A DNA stretch of 64,000 nt from Fuerstiella sp. (GTDB taxonomy: Bacteria > Planctomycetota > Planctomycetia > Planctomycetales > Planctomycetaceae), in the NCBI GenBank assembly GCA_029245955.1, contig JAQWOH010000043.1:1-64000 (forward strand), given 5' to 3'. The number at the start of each line of letters is the position of its first letter. Positions within the stretch are counted from its first letter, which is position 1. Both the position numbers and the translations under genes were made by a program. Shown in pieces: positions 1 through 8,248 of this stretch. The notes below the pieces were generated by a model, which saw only the letters and a program-made list of their open reading frames with translations, ran no database searches and was not told where the DNA came from.

Positions 1-954
1 AAGGGATCGCATCATGAAGGAGGCCACCGCGTGCCGGGCATCTTCTACTGGAAAGGAAAAATCCCCGGCGGCCGCGTTGAGAAAGAACCTGCCGGAGCCG
101 TGGACCTGCTTCCGACCCTCTGCGGGCTGCTTGGCATCGACAAACCCAAGGACGTCTTCCTGGACGGCTCTGACCTCACGCCTTTGCTCACCCGCACGGG
201 CAGTTTTGAACGTCATCAACCCCTTTTTTGGATGAACGGCTCCACCATGGTGCTCCGAATGGGGGACCATACCCTCTTGGCACCGAGCACAGCCCGACTC
301 CCGTTTGACAATGCGAAGGCGAACCGCTTGCTGCAGCAGACAAAATTGGCCCTGGGGGACGATCTTGAGAAAGAGCTGGGCGGATTGGATCTGCGTTCAC
401 GCATGTTCAACGGCAGATTCGCCAATCGCGAAGCCAACCGGCTGCGCGATGAATTCCGAGCCATGTTCTATTTTAATGAAGCCTTGATCCCCCTGATGAA
501 GAAAGGAGGCGTCGATCGGGTTCAACTCTACAACCTCGAAAACGACCTGAGCCAGGAGCAGGACATCGCGGCCGAAAAGCCCGAGATCGTCGCGCGAATG
601 AAAAAACAGGCCAACACCATCTATCAAAGCGTCATGGCCGATGCCCCGGAATGGATCACCCCGGAGGAAATATCCCGGAGAACTCCTCCTAACTCCGCCT
701 CAAAGCACAACGACCTTCTCACCCGCATCGACAAGAATCCTCTTCCCAAAGGCTACGACGGAAATAACCATCAGCCGTACGTCGACCGCATCATGGCCGG
801 GCTCAAACCCGAGCAACGCGCCCGGGTCGGCCAGCTTTGGAAAGAAAAACGCCGCCTCAATCCTGACATGCCCAATCCGGGAGCCTCATTCGTCAGGATT
901 CTCACTCACGTCGCCCAAGACGTAGGAACAAGTGAAAAGAAACTGAACAAATAA
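1..954 (+). CDS. Sulfatase, C-terminal part (cut by window edge)
   Basis: Frame 1 is open from the first base and reads KGSHHEGGHRVPGIFYW, which aligns with KGSHFEGGHRVPGIFYW inside the complete sulfatase at 4508-6298. The similarity continues to the C-terminus (for example GGLDLRSRMFNGRFAN in both), so this is the last ~317 residues of a close tandem paralogue. The catalytic CxPSR motif and the signal peptide lie left of the window. Sulfatases of this class hydrolyse sulfate esters using a formylglycine made from the motif cysteine, and here the substrate would probably be a sulfated polysaccharide outside the cytoplasm. The stop TAA (952-954) is one base before the next start, so the two genes are almost certainly co-transcribed. 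An ATG at 31 lies inside the domain and is not the real start. Confidence 0.9.
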   Translation, partial: KGSHHEGGHRVPGIFYWKGKIPGGRVEKEPAGAVDLLPTLCGLLGIDKPKDVFLDGSDLTPLLTRTGSFERHQPLFWMNGSTMVLRMGDHTLLAPSTARLPFDNAKANRLLQQTKLALGDDLEKELGGLDLRSRMFNGRFANREANRLRDEFRAMFYFNEALIPLMKKGGVDRVQLYNLENDLSQEQDIAAEKPEIVARMKKQANTIYQSVMADAPEWITPEEISRRTPPNSASKHNDLLTRIDKNPLPKGYDGNNHQPYVDRIMAGLKPEQRARVGQLWKEKRRLNPDMPNPGASFVRILTHVAQDVGTSEKKLNK

Positions 955-1010
955 CATGAAACCTATCCTCACATTTTTATGCTCCCTGGTGCTGGTTTGC
1001 CCCGTTTTTG
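943..1010 (+). repeat. Signal-peptide block repeat, copy 1
   Basis: The stretch running from the last codons of one gene, across its stop, into the signal peptide of the next gene is repeated at 4496-4563 and 6306-6370. Copies 1 and 2 share the exact 18-mer GAACAAATAACATGAAAC. They stay very similar through the leader codons (MKPILTFLCSLVLVCPVFAK against MKLTLTFICFLLLVCPGFAK). Confidence 0.7.
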
Positions 1011-2617
1011 CCAAAGACAAACAGACGCCAAAACAAAGTAATGCAGGATCCAAATTCGCAGCTGCCGATAAAAATGGCGACGGCAAAATTGGACCCGATG
1101 AAATCAAAAACGAAGCGCTGTTCAAACGAATGGACGCTGATTCCGATGGTTTTGTCACTCTCAAGGAATCCCTGGGGTACACCAAACAACGTCGGGCGCG
1201 CGAAAATGCGGCTGCAGCAGGGAAAGTCTCGGACGAACCAGTTTTTCCAGCGAACCCTGAAGGCGAAGCGACAAAAAGAAAGCTCCTTTCAACGATCCCC
1301 AACATAACAGCCGGTGACAAACGACCTCCCAATATCGTGTTATTGTTTTCGGACGACCTTGGCTACGGTGACCTTTCGCTGTATGGATCCAAAAAAATCC
1401 CCACGCCAAACATCGACGCACTTGGCAAACAGGGCGTTCGTTTCTCGAACGCCTATGTGACTGCGGCATCGTGCAGCCCGTCTCGTGCTGGGTTGATGTC
1501 GGGCCGATACCAACAACGATTTGGTTTCGAATTCAATACTGCCGGCGGCGCAATCACGCATCGCCTGCATCGTGGGCTCGATCCATCAGTCGTAACGATG
1601 ACTGATGTTTTGAAACAGGCCGGCTATGTCACCGGAATGTTTGGCAAATGGCATTTGGGAACACAGCCTCAGTTTCATCCACGGGCTCGAGGCTTCGATG
1701 AGTTTTACGGCTTCCTGGCCGGTGCCCATTCCTTTTTTTCCGCCAAAACTCCACAGCCGTTTCACAGCTCGATCATGCGGGACAGGTCGCCGCTGATTGA
1801 ACCGGAATACCTGACCGACGCAATTGCCAGGGAAACGGTCAGGTTCATCGGCGCGAACAGAGACAAGACTTTCTTTGCATACGTCCCGTTCAACGCGGTT
1901 CATACGCCGATCGAAGCGACAAAAGAATACCAGGATCGGTTTCCAAACGAATCAGACCAAACCAAACGCGACTACTACGCAATGACCAGTGCCCTGGATG
2001 ATGCTGTGGGCTCGATCGTTGCCGCGCTCGACAGGAACGGACTTTCGGAAAACACACTTGTCATCTTCGTCAATGACAACGGCGGGCCGATCTACACGGG
2101 CGTACAAAGCAATGGGCCACTGAAACTGGGAAAACTGTTCCTGTTCGAAGGCGGAATTCGCGTGCCGATGGTGATCAGGCTGCCGGGCAGGTTTCAACCG
2201 GACACCATCTACGATCAACCAACCAGCACTCTGGATTTGTTTCCGACGATCTGCGCGACGGCGGGCATCAAAGTTTCGGCTGAGCTCAAACTGGACGGTG
2301 TTGACCTGACGCCTTTCGTAAACGGTCAGTCTACCGGAACGCCACATGAAACTCTGTTTTGGAGTAACGGACCCAACATCGCGGTCCGGCAAGGCAATTG
2401 GAAACTCGTTAAGTCCTACGACAATACCTGGCTGTTTGACCTCGCCAGCGACATTGGCGAATCCAGGAATCTGGCCAATTCAAACCCCGAGACCGTCGAG
2501 CAATTGGAAGAAGCCTGCCAGGGGTGGCGAACTCAGATGTCAAAACCGGCCGGGCCCAGCAAACCGAACCGGCGCAAAGTTGAAGTCGATGGCCTGATTT
2601 ATGAGATGAACATCTGA
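956..2617 (+). CDS. Secreted sulfatase with N-terminal EF-hand pair
   Basis: Type I sulfatase of 553 residues. The leader ends near VFAK at about residue 20. Two EF-hand calcium loops follow, DKNGDGKIGPDE and DADSDGFVTLKE (about residues 38-75). The sulfatase domain begins at NIVLLFSDDLGYGD (about 124), whose acidic residues bind the metal. C173 in CSPSRAGLMSGR is the cysteine expected to become formylglycine, and GKWHLG carries the conserved Lys and His. A second metal/active-site segment is FVNDNGGP. It probably cleaves sulfate esters from polysaccharides in the periplasm or outside the cell. The start at 956 lies one base after the preceding stop, giving tight coupling. The EF-hand extension is absent from the other sulfatases here and may stabilise or anchor the enzyme with calcium (inference). 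Confidence 0.93.
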   Translation: MKPILTFLCSLVLVCPVFAKDKQTPKQSNAGSKFAAADKNGDGKIGPDEIKNEALFKRMDADSDGFVTLKESLGYTKQRRARENAAAAGKVSDEPVFPANPEGEATKRKLLSTIPNITAGDKRPPNIVLLFSDDLGYGDLSLYGSKKIPTPNIDALGKQGVRFSNAYVTAASCSPSRAGLMSGRYQQRFGFEFNTAGGAITHRLHRGLDPSVVTMTDVLKQAGYVTGMFGKWHLGTQPQFHPRARGFDEFYGFLAGAHSFFSAKTPQPFHSSIMRDRSPLIEPEYLTDAIARETVRFIGANRDKTFFAYVPFNAVHTPIEATKEYQDRFPNESDQTKRDYYAMTSALDDAVGSIVAALDRNGLSENTLVIFVNDNGGPIYTGVQSNGPLKLGKLFLFEGGIRVPMVIRLPGRFQPDTIYDQPTSTLDLFPTICATAGIKVSAELKLDGVDLTPFVNGQSTGTPHETLFWSNGPNIAVRQGNWKLVKSYDNTWLFDLASDIGESRNLANSNPETVEQLEEACQGWRTQMSKPAGPSKPNRRKVEVDGLIYEMNI

Positions 2618-2745
2618 GGAATCAAAGCGCAGGTATTCGGTTTAAACACTGACGATTTCGAAGTGCCGAAGATGTCGTGAAGAACGATTGTCAGTTGGCT
2701 CACGTTAAAGAACTCTAAATAACGACCTTGGTGTAAACGGAAACC

Positions 2746-4506
2746 ATGAAAAAACGAATGAACCTGTTAATGCCCGCTCTTTGTGCAAGCGTCTTCGCGA
2801 CGCTTGCCAGTCCTGTGCTTTCGGCTGAGCCGGAGTCTGACATGATTGGCCGGCGGATCCCCGACTTCCTGTTGCCGGATGCGGCGGGAAAAAAAGTCGC
2901 ATTGTCGGACTTCAACGACTCGAAGGCGCTGATTGTCGTGTTTCTAGGAACGCAGTGCCCGATCGGGAACGCCTATGTACCAGTGCTCGGCGATCTGCAG
3001 AAAAAGTACAAAGACCACGGCTTGCAGGTCGTGGCAGTCAATTCCAATTTGGCCGACGACGCCGATTCCGTTGCAGAACACGTCAAAGAATTTAAGGTCG
3101 CTTTCCCCGTGCTCGTTGATAGTCGGCAGGTGGTTGCCGACATCTTCGAAGCACAGCGAACTCCTGAAGCTTACGTGCTCGATCGGCGTCGACATATCCG
3201 CTATCGGGGCCGTATCGACGATCGTTTCGGATACACGTACAAACGCGAGAAGGCCCGTCGCAACGATCTGGAAGAAGCGGTTAAGGAGTTGCTGGCAGGT
3301 AAGGAAGTTGCCGTTGCGGAAACAAAGCCGACTGGTTGCATTATCACGCGGGAAAGTCGTCTGAAGGACGAAGGTGAGATCACCTTTACGAAACATGTTT
3401 CCCGCATCTTGCAGAAGAACTGCGCCGATTGCCATCATCCTGGCACGGCGGCTCCTTTTTCATTGCTCAGCTACAAGGATGCCCACCACTGGTCGGGCAT
3501 GATTCGCGAAACGGTCGTCGAACGACGCATGCCGCCGTGGAGCGCCGATCCACGATTTGGTCACTGGTCCAACGACTTGCGGATGTCGACCGAAGACATC
3601 GATACGCTCGTCGCGTGGGTCGACCGCGGGATGCCCGAGGGTGATCCGAAAGATCTTCCGAAGTCGCGAGAATACGCCGAAGGCTGGCAGATGGGCCAAC
3701 CGGACGTCGTCTTCAAGATGCCTCGCGAGTTTACCGTTCAGGCTCAGGGAGTCGTTGAGTATCAGTACTTTGTCACGCCAACCAAATTTGAAGAAGATGT
3801 GTGGGTACAAGCGTCTGAGGCTCGCCCAGGCAACTGGAATGCTGTGCACCACATAATAGTGTTTGTGCGGGAGAAGGACTCGAAGCGACAGCGGGGGCTG
3901 CCCGCAGTGGGTGGATTTGCCCCCGGCGAAGAGCCCAAGGTGTTGCCTCCAGGCGTCGGATTTCGAGTGCCCGCTGGTGCGGAACTGATCTGGCAATTGC
4001 ACTACACGCCGACAGGCAAGATCGAAAAGGATCGCTCGGAGGTGGGGCTGTATCTGTGCAAACATCCTCCGCAACGAGCGGTCAAAGGCGGAGCCGCCAT
4101 CAACGCCCGGTTCAAAATTCCCGCCGACGCATCGAGCCACGAAGTCCGTTCCGAAGCGAAGATCTCTCGAGATGTAGAGCTAATCTCCTTGATGCCACAC
4201 ATGCACCTCCGTGGCCGTGATTTCAAATATATCGCACGCTACCCCGACGGAGAAAAGGAAGTGCTGTTGAGCGTTCCTAATTACGACTTCAATTGGCAAC
4301 ATCGCTACCGGCCTGCCAAGCCCAAGCTGCTCCCGGCTGGCACGACGATTCAGTGCGTCGCTCACTTTGACAATTCGATCCACAATCCAGCCAATCCCGA
4401 TCCGAAGAAGGAAGTCCGTTGGGGGGATCAGAGCTGGGAGGAAATGATGATCGGATTCTATTCCACCGTAGACGTGTTGCCGGCCACCCAGGGACAGAAC
4501 AAATAA
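2746..4506 (+). CDS. Redoxin / haem / copper-monooxygenase-like secreted protein
   Basis: A 586-residue exported protein with three recognisable parts. A signal peptide (about 1-27, ending LSAE) is followed by a peroxiredoxin/TlpA-like domain (30-190) with a single cysteine, C71, in FLGTQCPIGN rather than a CxxC pair. A c-type haem site CADCH is at 226-230. The last ~300 residues resemble the copper type II ascorbate-dependent monooxygenase fold: the HH pair near 368, a His in LHYTP near 418, HMH near 485 and EMMIGF near 566 match the order of copper ligands in the PHM/DBH family. The activity is unknown; an extracytoplasmic oxidoreductase using haem and copper is inferred. It sits between two sulfatases, 128 bases after one and one base before the next. 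A paralogue of the same architecture is at 16995-18824. Confidence 0.85.
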   Translation: MKKRMNLLMPALCASVFATLASPVLSAEPESDMIGRRIPDFLLPDAAGKKVALSDFNDSKALIVVFLGTQCPIGNAYVPVLGDLQKKYKDHGLQVVAVNSNLADDADSVAEHVKEFKVAFPVLVDSRQVVADIFEAQRTPEAYVLDRRRHIRYRGRIDDRFGYTYKREKARRNDLEEAVKELLAGKEVAVAETKPTGCIITRESRLKDEGEITFTKHVSRILQKNCADCHHPGTAAPFSLLSYKDAHHWSGMIRETVVERRMPPWSADPRFGHWSNDLRMSTEDIDTLVAWVDRGMPEGDPKDLPKSREYAEGWQMGQPDVVFKMPREFTVQAQGVVEYQYFVTPTKFEEDVWVQASEARPGNWNAVHHIIVFVREKDSKRQRGLPAVGGFAPGEEPKVLPPGVGFRVPAGAELIWQLHYTPTGKIEKDRSEVGLYLCKHPPQRAVKGGAAINARFKIPADASSHEVRSEAKISRDVELISLMPHMHLRGRDFKYIARYPDGEKEVLLSVPNYDFNWQHRYRPAKPKLLPAGTTIQCVAHFDNSIHNPANPDPKKEVRWGDQSWEEMMIGFYSTVDVLPATQGQNK

Positions 4507-4563
4507 CATGAAACTCACCCTCACATTTATTTGCTTCCTGCTATTGGTTTGCCCCGGTTTTGC
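4496..4563 (+). repeat. Signal-peptide block repeat, copy 2
   Basis: Second copy of the block at 943-1010. It overlaps the last three codons (QNK) and stop of the redoxin gene and then encodes the leader of the next sulfatase, so the upstream gene's own C-terminus is part of the repeated block. Confidence 0.7.
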
Positions 4564-6298
4564 CAAAGACAAAAAGCCCAACGTGGTGATGCTGCTGTCT
4601 GATGATTTGGGATGGAAAGACATTGGTTGCTACGGCGGACCGGTGAAGACACCCGTTCTCGACAAATTGGCGGCCGAAGGCGTGCGTTTCACCGATTTCC
4701 ACTCCGGGGCCACAGTCTGCTCACCCTCACGAGCCACCTTTCTCACCGGCCGCAGTCACATCCGTGCAGGAGTCTACTCCGTCATCAACGAGCAGGTTCA
4801 CCGGATGCACCTCCTGGAGAGTGAGACCACCCTTGCCGAAGTCCTCAAGGACGCGGGCTACGCCACTGCTCACTTCGGCAAATGGCATCTCGGCATGCCC
4901 AACAACAAGCGCAAGACCCCCACGCCCACCGAACATGGCTTCGACTACTGGTTCGGCCTCGTCAACGGCGCGCATCCCAGCCACAAAGACCCGACCAACT
5001 TTCTGCGCAACGGCAAACCCGTCGGGAAAATGAAAGGCTACTCCTGCCAGATCGTAGTCGACGACGCCATCAATTGGCTGGAAACCACGCCCGAGTCTGA
5101 TAAGCCGTTCTTTTTGAACATCTGGTTCAACGAACCCCACGCCGTCATCGCGGCCCCCGACGAAATCGTCTCTCAGTACGGCGTGCTCAACGATCAGGCC
5201 GCCATCTACAGTGGCACAGTCGAGAACAGCGATCGGGCCATCGGACGCCTCCTGGCGAAGCTCGAAAAACTTGGCCAGTTGGACAACACCATCATCCATT
5301 ACTCCTCTGACAACGGCAGCTACCGTAAAGACCGTGTCGGAAAGCTGCGTGGGTCAAAGGGCTCACACTTTGAAGGCGGCCACCGTGTCCCGGGTATATT
5401 CTATTGGAAGGACGGGATCCCCGGCGGCCGCGTCGAGGACGAGTCTGCTGGCGCGGTCGATCTCCTCCCCACGATCTGCGGCCTGGCCGGCATCGATCAA
5501 CCCGGGGAGAAGACTCTCGACGGCTCCGACCTTACGCCATTGCTGACCCGGTCAGGAAAGTTCGAACGGCATCAGCCTCTCTTCTGGATGAACGGAACCA
5601 CCATGGCCCTTCGCATGGGCGACTACACTTTATTGGCCCCTGGGACGACGAAGCTTCCCTATGACAACGTTACCATCAATCGCCTCCTCAAGCAGACCGA
5701 AGCAGCCATCGGGGATGACCTCGAAAAAGAACTGGGGGGATTGGATCTGCGTTCCCGCATGTTCAACGGCAGATTCGCCAATCCCGAAGCGGATCGACTA
5801 CGCAATCAATTTCGGGCCATGTTTTACTTCAATGAAGCCGCGATCCCCCTCATGAAGAAAGGCAGTGTCAATCGGGTTGAACTCTACAACCTCGCAAACG
5901 ACCTGAGCCAGAAGACCGACATCTCGGCTGACAAACCCCAGATCGTCGCCCGAATGAAAAAACAGGCCAACACCATCTACCAAAGTGTCATGGCCGATGG
6001 CCCGGAATGGGTCCCCCCGCAGGAAACATCTCAGACGGCTCCTCCTAAATCTCCCTCAAAGCCTAACGACCTCCTCACTCGCATCGACAAGACCCCTCTT
6101 CCGGAGGGTTACCAAGGAAGCAGCCACCAGCAGTACGTCGATCGAGTCATGGGCGGACTCAAACCCGAGCAACGCGCGCGGGTCGGCCAACTCTGGAATG
6201 AAAAACGCCGCCTCGATCCAAACATGCCCAATCCGGGAGCCTCCTTCGTCAAAATCCTCACCCACGTCGCCGGAGACGCAGGAAAAAGTAAACAGTGA
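4508..6298 (+). CDS. Secreted sulfatase
   Basis: A complete 596-residue sulfatase. The leader MKLTLTFICFLLLVCPGFAK is followed directly by PNVVMLLSDDLGWKDIG, the first metal-binding segment. C71 in CSPSRATFLTGR is the expected formylglycine precursor. GKWHLGMPNN holds the conserved Lys/His, and HYSSDNGS is the second active-site Asp/Asn segment. The C-terminal ~230 residues (GGLDLRSRMFNGRFAN onward) form a long tail that is nearly the same in the truncated paralogue at 1-954. The substrate cannot be told from sequence. The start is one base after the redoxin stop and the gene is followed after 13 bases by another sulfatase, so it belongs to the same transcription unit. Confidence 0.94.
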   Translation: MKLTLTFICFLLLVCPGFAKDKKPNVVMLLSDDLGWKDIGCYGGPVKTPVLDKLAAEGVRFTDFHSGATVCSPSRATFLTGRSHIRAGVYSVINEQVHRMHLLESETTLAEVLKDAGYATAHFGKWHLGMPNNKRKTPTPTEHGFDYWFGLVNGAHPSHKDPTNFLRNGKPVGKMKGYSCQIVVDDAINWLETTPESDKPFFLNIWFNEPHAVIAAPDEIVSQYGVLNDQAAIYSGTVENSDRAIGRLLAKLEKLGQLDNTIIHYSSDNGSYRKDRVGKLRGSKGSHFEGGHRVPGIFYWKDGIPGGRVEDESAGAVDLLPTICGLAGIDQPGEKTLDGSDLTPLLTRSGKFERHQPLFWMNGTTMALRMGDYTLLAPGTTKLPYDNVTINRLLKQTEAAIGDDLEKELGGLDLRSRMFNGRFANPEADRLRNQFRAMFYFNEAAIPLMKKGSVNRVELYNLANDLSQKTDISADKPQIVARMKKQANTIYQSVMADGPEWVPPQETSQTAPPKSPSKPNDLLTRIDKTPLPEGYQGSSHQQYVDRVMGGLKPEQRARVGQLWNEKRRLDPNMPNPGASFVKILTHVAGDAGKSKQ

Positions 6299-6305
6299 CT
6301 GAAGA

Positions 6306-6370
6306 AATAACATGAAACCCATCCTCATATTTTTGTATTCCCTGCTGCTGACTGCGTCTGCCTTAGCTGA
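6306..6370 (+). repeat. Signal-peptide block repeat, copy 3
   Basis: Third, more diverged copy: GAAGAAATAACATGAAACCC and then a leader reading MKPILIFLYSLLLTASALAD, matching copy 1 (MKPILTFLCSLVLV) best over the first 12 codons. Confidence 0.6.
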
Positions 6371-7916
6371 CGTCAAACAGCCCAATGTTGTTTTGATTGT
6401 TGCTGATGACATGGGCTATGGCGACGTCACTTGCTATGACGCCAAATCCAAAATTCACACGCCAAATCTCGACCGGCTCGCCAGGGGTGGCATGCGATTC
6501 ACCGATGCTCATTCCGCCTCCGCTGTCTGTACGCCTTCACGTTATGCCCTGCTGACCGGCCGCTACGCGTGGCGAACCGGATTGAAGAGTGGCGTTCTCG
6601 GTGGCTTCTCACAGCCCCTCATTGAGAAGGGGCGCATGACTCTGGCTCATCTGTTTCAGAACAAGGGCTATCGGACTGCCTGCATTGGGAAGTGGCATCT
6701 GGGAATGGACTGGGCCGGAGGAATGCGCGGAGAAAAGGGCTACAACATGCGCAACAACTCGGAGGGGATAGATTTCACAAAACCGATTCATAACACTGCC
6801 ATCGTAAACGGATTCGACGAATACTTCGGGATTGCTGCATCTCTGGACATGCCCCCCTACGTTTTCATTCGGAATGACCGTGTCACCGAGCAACCCACTT
6901 CCCGTTTGAAGGAAGAAGACAAAGGTGGCCGGCCGGGGCCCGCGGTTCCTGGCTGGCGGCACAAACACGTCATGCCGACCTTTACCGACGAGGTCATCTC
7001 CTTCATCGAACGCAACAAGCGAAGTCCCTTTTTCGTTTACATGCCGCTCAATGCACCTCACACACCCCACGCGCCCGGTGATGCCTTCGTCGGCAAAAGC
7101 AAATTGGATATCTACGGCGATTTCATGGTGGAAGTGGATCATCACATAGGAAGGGTGATGGATGAACTGGATCGATTGAAACTGTCAGACAACACCCTGG
7201 TGATTGTGACCAGTGACAATGGACCTGAGACCAACATGTATCCACGCCGGAGTAAGTTTGGTCACGACAGTTCCTCCCACTTCCTGGGAGCCAAACGCGA
7301 CAACTGGGAAGGCGGACACCGCGTTCCCTTCATTGCTCGCTGGCCGGGAGTGATCGCGCCAGGCTCGAAGTGCGACACTCCGTTCTGTCTTGTCGACATG
7401 ATGGCGACATTCGCGGAAATTGTATCTGTCGAACTACCCGAAGATCAGGGCGTCGACAGCGTCTCCATTCTTCCATTAATGCAGGGCAAAAATGGTGACT
7501 CGCGAGAAAACCATGCGATCATCCATCACTCATCGAGCGGTCGATTTGCGATTCGCAGGGGTGACTGGAAATTGCTGTTGCACGCGGGATCTGGCGGGAA
7601 TGGTTACGGAGCCGGAAAACGTAGCACCAGGTACAACGGGACGATCGAACAGAAGTCCTTCAAAACCGCGAACCGCCAGCTCTACAACATGCGGACTGAT
7701 CCTGACGAGACGAACCATCTGATCAAGAAACGTCCCGAAGTCGTCAGTGAACTGACGGCTCTCGCCGGCGAATATGTCAGCAAAGGACGCAGCACGCCGG
7801 GACGTCGCCAGAAAACCGTCCTGCAGAGCTGGCCCCAACTCGACTGGCTGTCGCTGAATCCGGTTCCAACGACGTCAGGAGATGCCTCAGACACAAATCG
7901 AGCTACGCGCAAGTGA
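6312..7916 (+). CDS. Secreted arylsulfatase A-like sulfatase
   Basis: A 534-residue sulfatase with a cleavable leader (about 1-20). The first metal site is PNVVLIVADDMGYGD. C73 in CTPSRYALLTGRY is the formylglycine precursor. GKWHLGMDW carries the conserved Lys and His, and TSDNGPE is the second metal/active-site segment. The body differs from the two paralogues upstream; its order of motifs and the insertion after GKWHLG (residues about 135-215) look like the arylsulfatase A subgroup, so a different sulfate position or sugar is likely (inference). It starts 13 bases after the preceding sulfatase stop and is the last gene of the array: 332 bases without a convincing gene follow. Confidence 0.93.
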   Translation: MKPILIFLYSLLLTASALADVKQPNVVLIVADDMGYGDVTCYDAKSKIHTPNLDRLARGGMRFTDAHSASAVCTPSRYALLTGRYAWRTGLKSGVLGGFSQPLIEKGRMTLAHLFQNKGYRTACIGKWHLGMDWAGGMRGEKGYNMRNNSEGIDFTKPIHNTAIVNGFDEYFGIAASLDMPPYVFIRNDRVTEQPTSRLKEEDKGGRPGPAVPGWRHKHVMPTFTDEVISFIERNKRSPFFVYMPLNAPHTPHAPGDAFVGKSKLDIYGDFMVEVDHHIGRVMDELDRLKLSDNTLVIVTSDNGPETNMYPRRSKFGHDSSSHFLGAKRDNWEGGHRVPFIARWPGVIAPGSKCDTPFCLVDMMATFAEIVSVELPEDQGVDSVSILPLMQGKNGDSRENHAIIHHSSSGRFAIRRGDWKLLLHAGSGGNGYGAGKRSTRYNGTIEQKSFKTANRQLYNMRTDPDETNHLIKKRPEVVSELTALAGEYVSKGRSTPGRRQKTVLQSWPQLDWLSLNPVPTTSGDASDTNRATRK

Positions 7917-8248
7917 AAACGCTCTGGCCTTCAAACGACGACATGATTCCCTGACGTTGCGAGCGAATAGACTGGCAGAGAGTATTTGGGGTAGGAACTG
8001 GTTACAATTGTCGGAGACGAACGAATCAGCAGTCTCGCACCTGCCAACAAGCATTAGCGAACTGACTACAGCGTTTCACGCTGACTTGTGGCCGCGACGA
8101 ACGCTTTTCCATAGCAGTTTCGATACTCCCACGAGCCAGTATCGTCTACGACAATAAGTAAAATGCTCTAACGTTTAGGCTCGCAGCCACGACAGGCTAA
8201 TCACGCCGGGTTTCCTGGTCGTCAAAGACGTGCTTCTCGAAGGTCGCC
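7917..8248 (+). other. Intergenic stretch without a supported gene
   Basis: An open frame of about 90 codons overlaps the end of the sulfatase in another frame and runs to 8157, but its composition is not protein-like and it resembles no family I know. I see no strong hairpin or promoter. Probably the leader region of the PSD1 gene. Confidence 0.5.

Noticed and set aside
7882-8157. Open frame of 91 codons after the sulfatase array
   Set aside because: Overlaps the sulfatase end in another frame, with no leader, motif or ribosome binding site.
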